From contig OX463829.1 of NCBI GenBank assembly GCA_949825045.1, forward strand, positions 19,438,715-19,502,714: a DNA stretch of 64,000 nucleotides, given 5' to 3'. Both the position numbers and the translations under genes were made by a program. The DNA comes from Argyresthia goedartella. Its lineage: Eukaryota; Arthropoda; Insecta; Lepidoptera; Argyresthiidae. Shown here piece by piece: positions 41,631 through 53,812 of this stretch (position 1 is its first letter; every line of letters begins with the position of its first letter). The notes below the pieces were generated by a model that was not told the origin of the DNA, made no database searches, and was given only the letters and a program-made list of their open reading frames with translations.

Positions 41631-43504
41631 ATGGCCGAGCCAACGCCAAACAGAAAAAAAAGTAAAGTTTGGAACCATTTCAGTGAAGTGGCCAATAAAA
41701 AGGCAAAATGTTCGTAGTGTCCCACCATAATGGCCATACCTAGTAGTAACACAGGAAACCTGGCAAGACATTTAAGAAAAGTGCATCCTACTGTGCCTTG
41801 TGAAGCTGAGCGGCAAAGTAGTCCCGTTCGGCAGGTGGATGCTGAAACCGACAACAGCGATATTCGACCACCTCAACAATCACGCCCTACGACTTCGTCT
41901 TTGCAACCGTCCATTCAGAACTTCACGGTTTCCAGTAAGCCCATTCCACCGCGACGTGCTGAAAAAATTGACGAGCAACTAGTGCGCATGATCGCTTCAG
42001 GACACTACCCATTTAGGATGGTAGAGGACGAAGAGTTCGTGAAATTTGTGGCGATGTTTTGTCCCCAGTACAAACTACCGACGCGAAAAACCCTATCAGA
42101 GAGCCTAATACCAAAAATGCACACATCTTGCATGGAAAGAGTCAAGATGGAAGTGGAAGCAGCTCCTGCAGTTTGTCTGGCCACAGATGGGTGGACGTCT
42201 ATTAATAATGATAGTTTCTTGGCCGTAACCGCCCACTACCTGAGACCAACCCCAGATGCAACAGAGATGAAATCGAGTTTGCTAGGATGTGTTGAATACT
42301 CGGAGCGGCACACAGCCATAAATCTAACTGCGTTCTTGCGAGAAATAATGAGCGAGTGGAACATAACCCACAAAACAACCGCCATCGCTAGCGACAACGC
42401 AGCCAACATAACGGCTGCTATACAGCACGGAAACTGGAGGCAAATTCCATGTTTTGCACACTCACTAAATCTTTGTGTGCAAAAAGCATTGGCCCATATT
42501 TCCCCCACAATGGTGAAAGTAAAGAGAATTGTGGAATATTTCAAAAGAAGCCCACCCGCCCAACACAAGCTGAAAGAGCTCCAGCAGCAGCTGGGTCTTC
42601 CCGCACTGAAGTTAAAACAGGAATGTCCGACACGGTGGAACTCGTCCTACGAAATGTTGCAGCGTCTAATTAAAACGAAAGACGCTGTAATCACTGCTAT
42701 TGCGTTATTACGTAGTGAACTTTCACTAAGCACCACAGAATGGACGATCGTAGAAAATGCAGTGAAGATTCTAAAAGTATTTTATGACATAACGGTGGAA
42801 ATCAGCGCTGAAAAAACCTAACGCTATCAAAAGTCATCCCACTGTGCCATATTGTATTTAAAAGTGTAAAAGCCAATGCCGATCTCCCACCACAGCTACA
42901 ACAGATGCTATCAACTCTTAAATTTGAAACAGAAAAGCGTTTTTCCTCCTGCGAGAAACAGGTTTTAAACTCGGAAGCCACAATTTTAGATCCTAGATTT
43001 AAAAACGAAGCTTTCAAAGACCAAGCAAGCTATGAAAAAGCCATTGGGCTTTTAAAACTTAAAATAGGACGAAGTGCTAGTATTACATCAGCATCGAGCA
43101 CAACAATGCCATCAACATCAGCTGCCGCGTCCACACCAACTGCCATGTCCACACCAGCTGCCATCATATCAATCTGGGATGATTTTGACACAGAAGTGTC
43201 AAAATTAACACCAACAAATCCCACTGCAGCTGGCATTGTTGAGCTGGATATGTACATCCAGGAGCCCCTACTACCTAGGATTCAAAATGTAAAACCAAAC
43301 GACCCGCTCAAATGGTGGCACGAACGACGACATTTTTATCCAATATTGTACACCTTTATTATGAAACGGCTTCATTTGATGGCCACGTCAGTCCCTTGTG
43401 AAAGGATATTTTCCAAAGCTGGCTACATCTTAAACGACAGACGAACGAGATTGACGACCAAAAAGCTGTCACAGCTAATATTTATTAGACACAATTCTGC
43501 TTGA
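41631..43504 (+). pseudogene. hAT transposase (ZBED-like), inactivated
   Basis: Starts MAEPTPNRKKSKVWNHFSEV; an in-frame TAG at 41715 falls inside the BED finger (AKCS*CP), then RHLRKVHP. The core reads CLATDGWTSINNDSFLAV (Asp), AIASDNAANITAA (Asp) and CFAHSLNLC. A one-base loss in an A run near 42811-42816 shifts the frame. The C-terminus resumes with ILDPRFKNEAF, PLKWWHERRHFYPIL and PCERIFSKAGYILNDRRTRL (hATC, Glu). About 620 codons if continuous. The two lesions argue it is dead. Terminal repeats were not located. Confidence 0.9.
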
Positions 43505-43989
43505 TTGCACAATAATTGTACATATTTGTAAATTTAAATCATTGTACATTCTCAACTTTTAAATACGCCAACCTTAACAAGTGTTGATCGAACAATTAAA
43601 TAACTTTTTCCGGTTGCCAGTCCTAAGCCTGTGAAAATGAAGTATGAAGGAAATTTGAGATTATACAATATGTTATGTTATAATGTGACGATATATCCCC
43701 TTAAATAGGAACCGGTTGTAGGACCTAGATAACTAGTTAGACTTAGAGACTCTTCCAACTCATCAACTCATTAAACAAATATAAGAGCCTTGTGAGATAA
43801 AAGAGTAAGAAATAAGTGGGAGTTGGAGCGTTATGAGAAGCCATATATTTGAATGAGTGAGATATGATAGAGATATAATGTGTCACCGAATCAATAGATA
43901 TGAGATATGATTTATCCATATAAAGACACACTTTGCGCAAGTCTAGACCCAATGATCGCGGTTGATTTATAAGTGATCGAGAAAGGAGG

Positions 43990-44232
43990 CTTAGCTTACA
44001 GACAATAAGGTTTAAATTTCCCTATTCTTATAAAATAAGCAGTGATTTTTGCGTTCAAATGAATAGAACGCTTAGCTCACAGATAATAAGGTTTAAATTT
44101 CCCTATTCCTACAAAATAAGCAGTGATTTTTGCGTTAAAATGAATAGAAGGCTTAGCTCACAGATAATAAGGTTTAAATTTCCCTATTCCTATAAAATAA
44201 GCAGTGATTTTTGCATTCAAATTAAAACCAAC
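43990..44232. repeat. 81-bp tandem repeat, three copies
   Basis: Units start near 43990, 44071 and 44152, each with CTTAGCTCACAGATAATAAG then GTTTAAATTTCCCTATTC and AAATAAGCAGTGATTTTTGC. 81 is a multiple of three, so one frame stays open through the array; no product is claimed. A diverged single unit lies at 46757-46820. Confidence 0.9.
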
Positions 44233-46020
44233 AGTATTCGGATAACTTAAGGTTTATTTTTATGAGTTCAGGCTTTAATAACCTGTTACCACAGAATCGC
44301 GGTTGTATTTTTAGTAGAGATGGGCCGAATGTGGTTTTAACCATATACGAACTTCGGCCGTAATTACGAGCTTCAGTTTAATTTCGCCGCGATTTCTCGA
44401 GAACTACACCTCATGACTTGTTTACGCACTTGCATGAATTTTCAAAATGAATAGATGCACACCGAACTAGAAATGTTTTTTTTTGTTTATTTATAGTTAC
44501 GCATTTAAATTACGCAGTAGTTAGGCATTTAAAACTACCAAGTTTATTTTGTTTAGTTTAGGCAAAAATGTATAACTGATTAAATTTCAAAATAAATGAC
44601 AATGAATAAAGGCCTAATTTTATTTTACGATTAATATTATAAGTATGATATCTATTCTAATGATTTCAGTCAAAATGCAAGTGAGTATTTTACTTTTTTT
44701 TCGCACCGAATGTTCGGCATTTAAAACGCATTTCGGCCGAATGCCGAAGTTCTGTTCAAGCTTCCGAAGTTCGGTCGAAACCGAGTATTATTAAAATACT
44801 TTAGTAATAAATGAAATTCACCTTACCCTCTCCATGATATTATTGTGCACTGTTTCCTTCAATTACAAATTGATGTTTTTATAAATAATTAATGTTAATA
44901 AATTCTCTTTCAATTAATAAATAAATGCAAACTGTACGAAACGTGCGTCTACTCCAAAAATCAGATGAATACTGAGCGTCGCGAGCGGTAGATACAGGGA
45001 CGTTCCGAACACCTACCCTCTTCTCCACCTCACAATACCGTCGCTTACGAACATAAGTGAGCTTAGAGCACGAATGTGGCAATTCTGAAATTCTATTCTT
45101 GTGGTTATCTTGGTTGACCGGGCGTGCGAGACGTCCAGTTTCAAGATTGGTAAAAGTGTGACCGACTGTCTGTTCTTGCCTTCATGCCGCATTTTTCAGC
45201 CGATTTTTTATTCAGCCATTTGAAATCGTGGGAAATAGGGGGATGTTTGCTGTGGCGTTGTTTGAGGACGGATTTCAATCAGACTTGGGAGGCGCACTTC
45301 ATTCTGCACAGGATATTGCAAAGAAAATGCAAAAGGGGAGAGGAATAGAAGGCGCTTTGGGGTATGTTCGACCCCCTACAGATAATGCCAGACACCTGAA
45401 ATTTATGTGATTGATGGGCTACGGTATGGATAGGAAAATACCAAAATTCTGTCAATTTGAATCAATAAATAGAATAGAAACGACGGCCGTTCGCGGTTCC
45501 GTAATTTCGTCAATGGCTGACTTGATCATCGATGGTCTAAATTCTGATGTACTTCTGGCGGACTCGCATACTTCAGATTCTGGACAGGCTAGGTCTACTG
45601 TTCCCGCGGAGCCACTGCTGGTTGCTGGAGATGACAAACAGGTTTTGTTTGTTTGGTGGTATTGGAAACTTTGTTAGCTATAATAGTTTGGTTAATTTGG
45701 CTATGAGAATATGAGTTTTATACGGTGAATAAATGATGGTTTGATTTTGAAACTGAAATCAACATGAGTTTTAGAGTCTGAATAGATCTCAATAGATCAA
45801 TAGATCAATGAGTGCTGATTACTGGTTATAAATTTCTGTACACGACTCCAAACTTTAAACTCGATTTTCTGGAAATATTTTTTTTCTCTACGGTCCCTTT
45901 TCGCGTAACCACTCAATACGTTTCCTAACTCCTAAAGCGTAAAAAAATCTTGACGCTCTGGAGAGAAAAATCTTGAAACTACGAGATGTACATAGTAAAG
46001 GTGGGATATAACGTAACATA
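44233..46020. other. Non-coding region with degraded repeats
   Basis: 44310-44400 and 44705-44790 hold TTCGGCCGAA-type palindromic motifs around CCGAAGTTCGG, probably an old MITE. No gene is supported at 45080-45680, although open frames on plus reach 88 codons. Confidence 0.45.
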
Positions 46021-46025
46021 GTAAC

Positions 46026-46310
46026 GGCTGTTTTTGAATAATCGATTGTCGTTAGTTATTTTAAATAAAAAACCGTTAACAGTCGCTTTATTTGCGATTT
46101 AGCTACGGCGGCAGCACGAATTATCTATTATTTAACCCGATAAATCGCTAGCCGCGAATCGCGACGGCATCAGACATAGCAAATTGAGCTCTATACCATA
46201 GCCATAAGACCTCATTTAAAAAATGTAGGAACCATAGCTATTTTAGCGACATAATATTTTAAGAGCGCGTTCAAATGAAAACATACAGTAATCGGATAGC
46301 TTAAAGTTAT
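46026..46310. repeat. Dispersed repeat R2, copy 2
   Basis: Second copy of 40155-40430, about 5.87 kb downstream in the same orientation with scattered substitutions. It runs straight into repeat R1 copy 2 (46310-46700). Confidence 0.75.
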
Positions 46311-46700
46311 TTTATCTACACACGTATCATAAATCCTCTTTACTGCGTACAAAAACCGCACGTTACGATCAGTATAATGTTAATCTACATTGTAAAAACT
46401 CATTTCTTATCTGAAAAATTACACATTATGTCCATAATGTGTAATTTTTGTACAGTACATTCAAATTTCGAACGCCGACGCCCGCCTGCTTGCCGCTCCT
46501 ACTTTGTTTGTGAAGTTGGTACTACTGAACAAGCTAAAACAAGTGCAAAGGAATTATCAATGCCACCATGCCGGTCGAACATGCGATTCCTGAACACATT
46601 AAAAAGAGCTTATGATATGTGTGTAGATAAACTAGTATATGTAATAAACCCACTCTCGAGTGTTAATGCCTTCCATTATGTAGCAGTCACATAAACTACT
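46310..46700 (+). repeat. Dispersed repeat R1, copy 2
   Basis: Matches 18455-18940 with a roughly 60-base gap near 46640 where the other copy has a segment including CTCGTCTTCGGCTG. It contains a short inverted repeat AAAATTACACATTATG / CATAATGTGTAATTTT at 46424-46450. Confidence 0.7.
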
Positions 46701-47464
46701 ATTTTATAACTTCAAGCTATTATAACTGACAACCCAAGAATCACGATTGATTTTTAAGTGATCGAGGCTTAGCTCACAGACATTAGGGTTTAAATTTCCC
46801 TATTCCTATAAAATAAGCCGACTGCTGACAATCAAACTTAGAACAGCAACCAGTAGCGACTCCTAGCGCTCCATAATTGTTTATTTCCTCACTTATTCAC
46901 CCAAAACAAAGCTAATATAACTACTACGACTCGATCGAAATGACATTAACGTCAATAACTAACAAAAGTAAGGTTATAATAGTGTCAGCTGTCAGTGTCA
47001 ACGTCTACGTTCAAAGCGTTCCGAATGGATATCTATGATGGTCATCATTTCCCTCTCGATCTCGGAACGGGCACGATGGCTCAGTTGGCGTGACTCGGAA
47101 CGCGACATACAAACATGTGCTAGTATTTAAAATGTATTCTGTGTGGGCTAGTGCCATGAAAAAAAACATTTGATTGACGATTGACGTAAGCATCGAACGT
47201 TGAACGAATTGTTTTGCTGTTCAATTTTTGCTTAGTCTTTAGGACTGTGTATTGAATAAAATGGTGATATTGTAATGTATTCGAAAAGCTTTTGAGCACC
47301 TTGATGCCTTACAGTTTAACTCCAAATAAGGTATATTATTAGCGAATAGTATTCCCCCAAAATTGTGAATGAAGTCGAAATAAAAATAGTGTCATTCCTT
47401 TCTCTGTCAACTTTCTTTCAATTTGTCTTCGTTCGTTTATTACAGATATCGACATACAAGCACA

Positions 47465-48061
47465 ATGGTGAGAGTATACGCACTTGGAGTTCTTCATAAA
47501 GGTGTGAATGAAGCGACAATCCTTAAATCTGCATATGACCTCCAAAGCTTCAGCTTCTTTCAACGCAGCTCCGTTCAAGAGTTCATGACCTTTGTGAGTA
47601 AAACTATAGTTGAGAGAACACAGCCCGCCTCGCGACAGTCCGTCAAAGAGGGTGAGTACATGCTACAAGTGTATGTGAGGGGTGACAATCTTGCGGGAGT
47701 GCTGATATCTGACCATGAATACCCAAGCAGGGTAGCACACACACTGATCACTAAAATACTGGATGAGTTCACGGCCAGAGTCCCTGCTGGAAGCTGGCCG
47801 ATGGCCAATGAGGCTACTGTTGACTTTCCTGGCCTTCCACAGTATTTAGCTAAATTCCAAAACCCCCGGGAGGCTGATGCTCTCACCAAAATTCAGGATG
47901 ACCTTGATGAAACAAAAATCATTCTTCATGACACCATCAAAGCAGTGTTGGAGAGAGGTGAGAAGTTAGACGATCTAGTGGCAAAGTCGGACAGTTTGTC
48001 AATGCACAGTAAAGCATTCTACAAGACGGCCAAGAAAACCAACAGTTGTTGCAATTTCTGA
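47465..48061 (+). CDS. YKT6: YKT6 v-SNARE homolog, 198 aa, single coding exon
   Basis: The protein has an N-terminal longin domain (MVRVYALGVLHKGVNEATIL, about residues 1-130) and a C-terminal R-SNARE coiled coil (about 138-195). The coil reads KIQDDLDETKIILHDTIKAV then LERGEKLDDLVAKSDSLS, with Arg of LERG as the central layer residue. There is no membrane segment; the C-terminus is NSCCNF, a CaaX-type end. YKT6 acts in ER-Golgi, endosomal and autophagosome fusion. The start fits the family length. A TTTATTACAG acceptor lies about 20 bases upstream, consistent with a separate 5'UTR exon. TGA at 48059-48061. Confidence 0.95.
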   Translation: MVRVYALGVLHKGVNEATILKSAYDLQSFSFFQRSSVQEFMTFVSKTIVERTQPASRQSVKEGEYMLQVYVRGDNLAGVLISDHEYPSRVAHTLITKILDEFTARVPAGSWPMANEATVDFPGLPQYLAKFQNPREADALTKIQDDLDETKIILHDTIKAVLERGEKLDDLVAKSDSLSMHSKAFYKTAKKTNSCCNF

Positions 48062-48788
48062 AATTGCAACCAGTCTGTTTATGCGATTGCATTATTACTG
48101 TCCTGTGTTATTATGTGTCTATGTTAACTGTTGACAATATGGTGTAAAGCTTGTACTATATGTATCATGTAGAGTAATTCTTATTTTGTAGCAGAATTTT
48201 AAAGGTAATGTGTTGTATGGGTTGTGTAATTCTGGAGCCAGCAACCACATTGTTTAAATATGGACATGGTAATGACCAAAGCCTGCCCTTCCCAAACCAG
48301 TTCATTGAAGGTGTTTACAATTGCTTTTGTGTTCTTTGGAAAATTATTTACACTTACTAACTCGAAGTTAATTTTCTTATAGAATGAATCACAAACATTT
48401 AGTTTATTTGATATAGAATTAGAATGATATGCTAGCAGTGCCTCTTAGAACAATGGTTATAAAAAAATCTGTATTGTTGGCCTAAATATTTTCAAAAGTC
48501 AATGTATTTTTTAATATTTCTTTACATAGGATTATGAGTTAACCTCAAATGTATTTATATCGTCTTATATTTGAATTTGACTATGAACAATTTATTACCA
48601 TATTTATAGTCAATGGATATTAGAAGGCTAATCTCATAAACTATATCCAAAATAACATAGTAATGTTAAAAGTAAAAAAATGCTTGATGAGATTAGCCTA
48701 ACATAATGTAAAACATATTTGATTGCGTAATTACTAACTTTAAATTATATTGCAATATGCAATCTTGTGTGTTTGCTAATAGCTAGCT
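48062..48788. other. YKT6: YKT6 3' flank and probable 3'UTR
   Basis: AT-rich, no open frame of note. No single convincing AATAAA is close to the stop, so the 3' end is not set. Confidence 0.4.
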
Positions 48789-48789
48789 A

Positions 48790-48948
48790 ATGGTGAGCAT
48801 GCACACCTGTTTGAACCGTCCGCACCAAACGGATTGGAAAACTTAATCAGGATTCGGTCAATTCAATGCGGACAGGTGTGTGAGGTTTCATGGGATAACA
48901 TATAAATAATTCTGAAAGCGGATGGTGTGATGGGTGTGTGCTCACCAT
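48790..48948. mobile_element. MITE with ends ATGGTGAGCATGCACACC
   Basis: Left ATGGTGAGCATGCACACC is matched by GGTGTGTGCTCACCAT at right. About 159 bases, no coding capacity; the body contains partially inverted CGGACAGGTGTGTGAGG / CACACCTGTTTGAACC segments. Confidence 0.75.
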
Positions 48949-49423
48949 AAATATATCTAGAATAACACATAAAGGATACCAAAAGCAATACAAATATCAA
49001 ATAATCACACTGTTATGAATGGTACATCATTTATCAATTGAAATCAGGGATATTTTCTATTATTGTATCATGATTGATGATGTAAGCACCATTGTATTCC
49101 ACATAGTTTAATTTGGCACTTTTGGTGAACTAAATAATTGATGTATAGGTAACCAATATTAATGAAATACCTGAATGCATATTGCTATATGTCATTTTTA
49201 TCAAATACAAAAACATTCCAACCAGGCAATGCCAATAGATTAGAAAGACTAGAGATTAATACATCACAAACTCTATGTTGTGAATGCATTGAGATAGACA
49301 AGCGACTTCTAGATCATATTTCATAGTTTTTAGAGTGTCCATACCCGAAAGAAAGCTGCCGGGATCTTATTATTACTAAGCCTCCGAAATACAAGTATTG
49401 TGAAGTTACTCCCGACTAAGAGT

Positions 49424-49740
49424 AGTAGTAGACATATAGACCCTAGTCAGGCGTATTTATATTTTAGTAAATACTCAAAATGATAAATATTGAATAAATA
49501 CCCATATGGGTAAATTCCAAGTAAATACGAGAAACTAGGAAAATATGTTTTAAAAATCCTCACGGAATAGTAAGTTGTTTTGCAAAAAAATTAAATAGAA
49601 GTAAATATTCTCACTTTTGGATATTTATCAAGTAGAAACGATTGTAAATGAATATTAAATACTCTCACTTTTGGATATTTATTTAGTAGAAACGAGAGTT
49701 TAAGAGTATCCGTGCGGGTAAATACTTAAAAACCCATCTC
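49424..49740. repeat. AT-rich repeat with duplicated ACTCTCACTTTTGGATATTTAT units
   Basis: TCTCACTTTTGGATATTTAT occurs near 49608 and 49663, each followed by (C/T)AAGTAGAAACGA-type text. The segment ends AAAACCCATCTCTACTT, a motif often seen at transposon ends. Family not assigned. Confidence 0.5.
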
Positions 49741-49959
49741 TACTTGCAACAAATTTTTATTTTTCCCTCGCATAATTTTGATTCACAAATTGCCGGGTTC
49801 GGCGCGGTAGCAAGCAGTAGAAGTAAGGCCTCAATTTCATGACATTTAGGTATTTTACTCAGATTGATTTAGTTCCTGTAAATATCTACCGCTAAGTCGG
49901 GTGTAACTTTACAAAACAACATTCTGTATATATATTTTAAAAAAAATGGGGTATCCATA

Positions 49960-50412
49960 CATGAGACTTGTTTTTTTTCTTGTACGTTGGTGCGGACTCT
50001 TCATGTGGGAGTCCGACTCGCACTTGACAGTTTTTTTACTATTCTCGCTATTTAAAGATAAGCATTTTTCGCAAGTTGCTCTTGAACCAGTCCAGCAAAT
50101 GTACAGACGTTTACGGAGGGGGGGGGCACAATTAGGGAGCAAATCAGAAAATTTAAAAATATATTTTAATATTGTATAGTGTGACATGTAAAATTAATGA
50201 TTCTGGGATGTAAAATTAATTTATATTTCTTAAATCTCCAGTTAATTTCCCCCCTTTTTACAGAAACTACTCAATCTAAAATGCTAAAACAATTACGTTA
50301 GATTTTTAAATATTACTAGAAAAATAATGAGGGGACAATTAATGGCAGACCACTTTTTTGTGCGGTGGTACGGGACCTTCGTGCGCGAGTCCGAGTCGCA
50401 CTTGGCCGTTAA
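49960..50412. repeat. Reverse-oriented fragments of the GTGCGAGTC repeat family
   Basis: GGAGTCCGACTCGCACTTGAC near 50009-50028 and GCGAGTCCGAGTCGCACTTGG near 50384-50404 are reverse copies of the end seen near 6813. The region between has no open frame of interest. Confidence 0.6.
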
Positions 50413-51547
50413 AAATTTGCCGGATCTGATTAATCTTTATTATTATTTTGGCCGTATGCAAAAACATCTGCTCGACTGAAGTGGATCATAAATGTCCTAC
50501 TGGCGCTGTTATTCTCATGACGAGATTCAGCAAAGACGTGAGTTTGAGTGCCACAGGCCACTCAACCTTTGAGTTGGCACGGCCATAGTATAAAGCACGG
50601 CTGTGCAGGCGGGACTTATCGGCAACTTGCGAAAATTTCCTATCATATGTATTTGTTGTGGCTCTGACTATTCTACTTATGTTCGAGTAGGAGGATGTTC
50701 TGCTGAAATATTTGTAAAGAAATGTATTATTGTATTTATTGGACTATACGGTATATCGGCTTTTGTTTGTGTTAGATAATAAATACTAATATTACCGTTA
50801 TGATAGTGTTTTTGAGTTTGAACTCCGAGTGTTGTCTTATTCTTCTGGCGTTATCTGGTCAAGTACTCCTTCCTTTCTTTACTTATTACATGCTTCCATT
50901 CTAGTTTGGTGAGTCATAGGCCGAACTGACACATCCGGAATGCCTTTCTGAATTCCTATTCTGACTCCATATTCTTAATTCAGAAAGCACGGATTTGCTT
51001 AGAATTTAACTATTCTCCACACAAATGTGTTTTTTTTTTCAGATTATGAATGTCTCAGATAGATCTGACAGAACCTGTGGACCACTGATCAATCTTTGTG
51101 TTTTACGACAAGTGAGAGACCATGAACCGGAATTCGATTTTTATTGTTCAGTAGCTTGACATAACCCAATCATTTTCAAATTCAAATCACAAACCGCCGA
51201 ACTTTATGTAATGAAATGAACCATTAATGCGATTCGAAATCATAAATTTACACACAAAATCGTCCATTAAACGCCGGAGTAATTTAAATAATTAATCCGA
51301 TTCCAAATTTGAATTTACGTACAAAATTGTTCTTAAAACGACTCGGTATGGCGGTGAGTCGTGTGAAATAATTGCGTTCTGATTAGTCATAGTGAAGCGT
51401 CAATTAGAATTCGGCGAACATCCTTAATAATAATAATAATACTTTATTTTTAACATAATACAATGTCTTAAATCTACGTTAACCCTTAATCCTGTGGTAG
51501 TATACACTGTGTTACAGGCTTCAGTATTCACTTAACTCAGTCAAGCT

Positions 51548-52242
51548 GGGCAATCACGGTCAGCTTGATTGACGATAGAACTGATTCGATCTATGAGACC
51601 ATCGGACCGTGAGTGTGAAATCATACGATGAAATTTTTAACGGACGCCACCTACGTATTTCCGGGCGATCGTCGATCAAACTGACCGTGGGTGCGCGTTA
51701 CGTCGTTTTTCCATTGCTGCCATTTTAGCGCTTTAGGCGCTAGATCTAGCGGATTTTCGGTAAGTTTAGCGCGTATTTTAGAAAGCGCTTTTTAATTTTT
51801 TATATCATAATACAGGAAATATTTCGGTTGTATAAAATCAAGCATAGAAAAGAGAAGCTCTATTGAAAGAAGCCGGATATCTCTGGGAGGATATTTTTTT
51901 CTAAGAACATATTTTATGTTGATGACATGGTTTATATTTTAATTTTAAGTTGAATTCTTAAGTTACAGTGAGACATTTTCAAATATAATAAATGAGAGTA
52001 ATTATATCATGTCTTTTTGGAGCTAAATCTAGCCCTTTTTGATCCCTGAATTTTATGGAATCTAGCACTTTTTTGAGCATTAGCGCTGAATGGGGTTTCA
52101 ATCTGGCAGCACTGCCGTCGACAATAGCCAGTTTTACGTCAGTGAGTGGGGAAATCGAAAGGCTTCATCCGATCTATCGGCGACTCTGATCGTCAATAGA
52201 TCGTATCAGTTCTATCGTCGATGAAACTGACCGTGAATGCCC
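51548..52242. mobile_element. Nested MITE pair with ends GGGCAATCACGGTCAG
   Basis: GGGCAATCACGGTCAGCTTG at 51548 is inverted at about 51668-51692 (GATCAAACTGACCGTGGGTG) and again ending at 52242 (AAACTGACCGTGAATGCCC). Two related inverted-repeat elements, one inside or beside the other. Additional AT-rich filler between; no coding. Confidence 0.65.
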
Positions 52243-52521
52243 GGCTTCACATAGATCATTTGTAAACATATTAGCGTAAAGAAAATAAGGTAAACAAGTA
52301 CTTACGTATATAAGTATTTGTGTGCGTGTATGTATATGTGTGAGTGTGCGTAATCGTGAAATGTAAAGGTATAATATAGTCAAACTCATCGAACCAGTTA
52401 TGTATATATTTTTTAAGTTTATAGATATGAGTGGTCATTTAATATATTTATATCTCATATATATTTTATGTATATAGTGCCACTAGTGGTAAGTTAAGAA
52501 GGCAATTAAGAGTTATAGCGA

Positions 52522-53812
52522 GTGGTGCCATCTCTCGGTACCCTCGGTCAACCCGGGGCCTACCACCCCGACGTTTCTCGCCTTCGGGACCTTTCGGCGG
52601 TGTTCGGGAGTCAGGAAGAGGACAATATCGATAAATTTGTGAGCAAAGTGCGGGCATTGTTAGCTAAACTCCCCCATGGAGAATTATCACCAAAAGTTCA
52701 AATAGATATGGTGTTTGGAATGCTCAACAAAACTAAGAAAAATGTTGGACAGGGAACAGATACAGAGCTTTGACGAGCTGTTAAGGAAGGCGCGAAGCGT
52801 CGAAGATGCAGCGAGGAATTTGCCTCCCCCGGTGCAGAGGCCGCCTGCGCACTCAAGCGCACCAGGCGCCGTCTCTCAATCTCGTGCGCCGCCTACGTCG
52901 GACGGCGCGGGACCGTCGCGCGCTGCGTGGATACACCGGCCGCTGGCTCAGCCGCGGGCCGCTTTTCAACATGCAACGCCTACGCCGCTGGCCGGCCCGG
53001 GTGCTCCGTCGTCACGGCCGCCGTGTCCATCCTCTGCGGGCCTGTCACCCGCGCCCGGCGCCGCCACCGTCGCCGCCCCAGCGTCAGGTACAGAGAGGAA
53101 GCGGTCATACTGTGGCTACTGTAAAAGGTATGGTGATCATATTAAACTGAACTGCCCCCGGCTTACTACAGAGAAAAGTGAAGTGCATACACCACATAAC
53201 CCTCTGTCTTGTTATGGTTGTGGGGAAATTGGGGTTATGAGAGCTAACTGTCAAAAGTGTAAATCAGCTAATGTTGTACCCAGATTCTTTGCTATTGATA
53301 CCACCAATGTTGTACACCAGGGGGAGCCCAGAGATGGTCAAAAGCGTCGTCCACTGTTAAATATAAGCATCTTGGGTGCTAAAGGCACTGCTTTAGTGGA
53401 CACTGCAGCAAAAAGCTGTATCTCAGGTAGCTCGCTGTATGCTCTGTTGTCAGAAAAAGGTCATCCTATGCATTGTGAAACAAAGAATATTAAGCTTGCT
53501 GACGGCCAAATTAAGCTTATGCGCGTCATGACCACAAATGTTGATGTACAACTATTACATAAAACAATTAGTGTTGAGTTCATAATCTTTCCTGACTCTG
53601 TTAACAAAGAATCTCTGCTAGGTATTGATTTTCTTGTAAAACCTAACCTTTCCTTTGATCTTGGGCGCTCGGTGTGGAGTTTCTCAGAAAATACTAAGGT
53701 ACAATATGAGTTAACATTCGAAAATGGCACTGGTCCTTATGGTGCTTCATCGACTGATGTTTCTGATGGTGTGATGCCTTCCCAGCTCCTTGCCGATTAC
53801 AATGATGTCTGA
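52522..53812 (+). pseudogene. Gypsy gag and protease region
   Basis: 52522-52735 encodes LRDLSAVFGSQEEDNIDKFV and ALLAKLPHGELSPKVQIDMV; after a frameshift the chain resumes LRKMLDREQIQSFDELLRKA. A Pro/Ala-rich linker precedes two zinc knuckles (CGYCKRYGDHIKLNC, CYGCGEIGVMRANCQKC). The protease has GTALVDTAAKSCISGSSLYA (DTA in place of DTG/DSG) and ESLLGIDFLVKPN. The frame ends at 53812, shortly before the reverse-transcriptase frame. Confidence 0.82.

Noticed and set aside
41631..43504. hAT transposase as a domesticated host gene
   Set aside because: A stop in the BED finger and a frameshift in an A run make a functional product unlikely.
43990..44250. Repeat-encoded peptide as a gene
   Set aside because: The open frame follows from the 81-base period; no start context or conservation.
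45228..45677. Two consecutive plus-strand frames of 60 and 88 codons
   Set aside because: No recognised motif, no splice signals and no codon pattern that sets them apart from the flanks.
47068..47085. A-box-like ATGGCTCAGTTGG as a tRNA or SINE head
   Set aside because: No B box follows within the expected distance.
52806..53150. Arg-rich 114-codon frame
   Set aside because: Alternate frame of the Pro/Ala-rich Gypsy gag linker.
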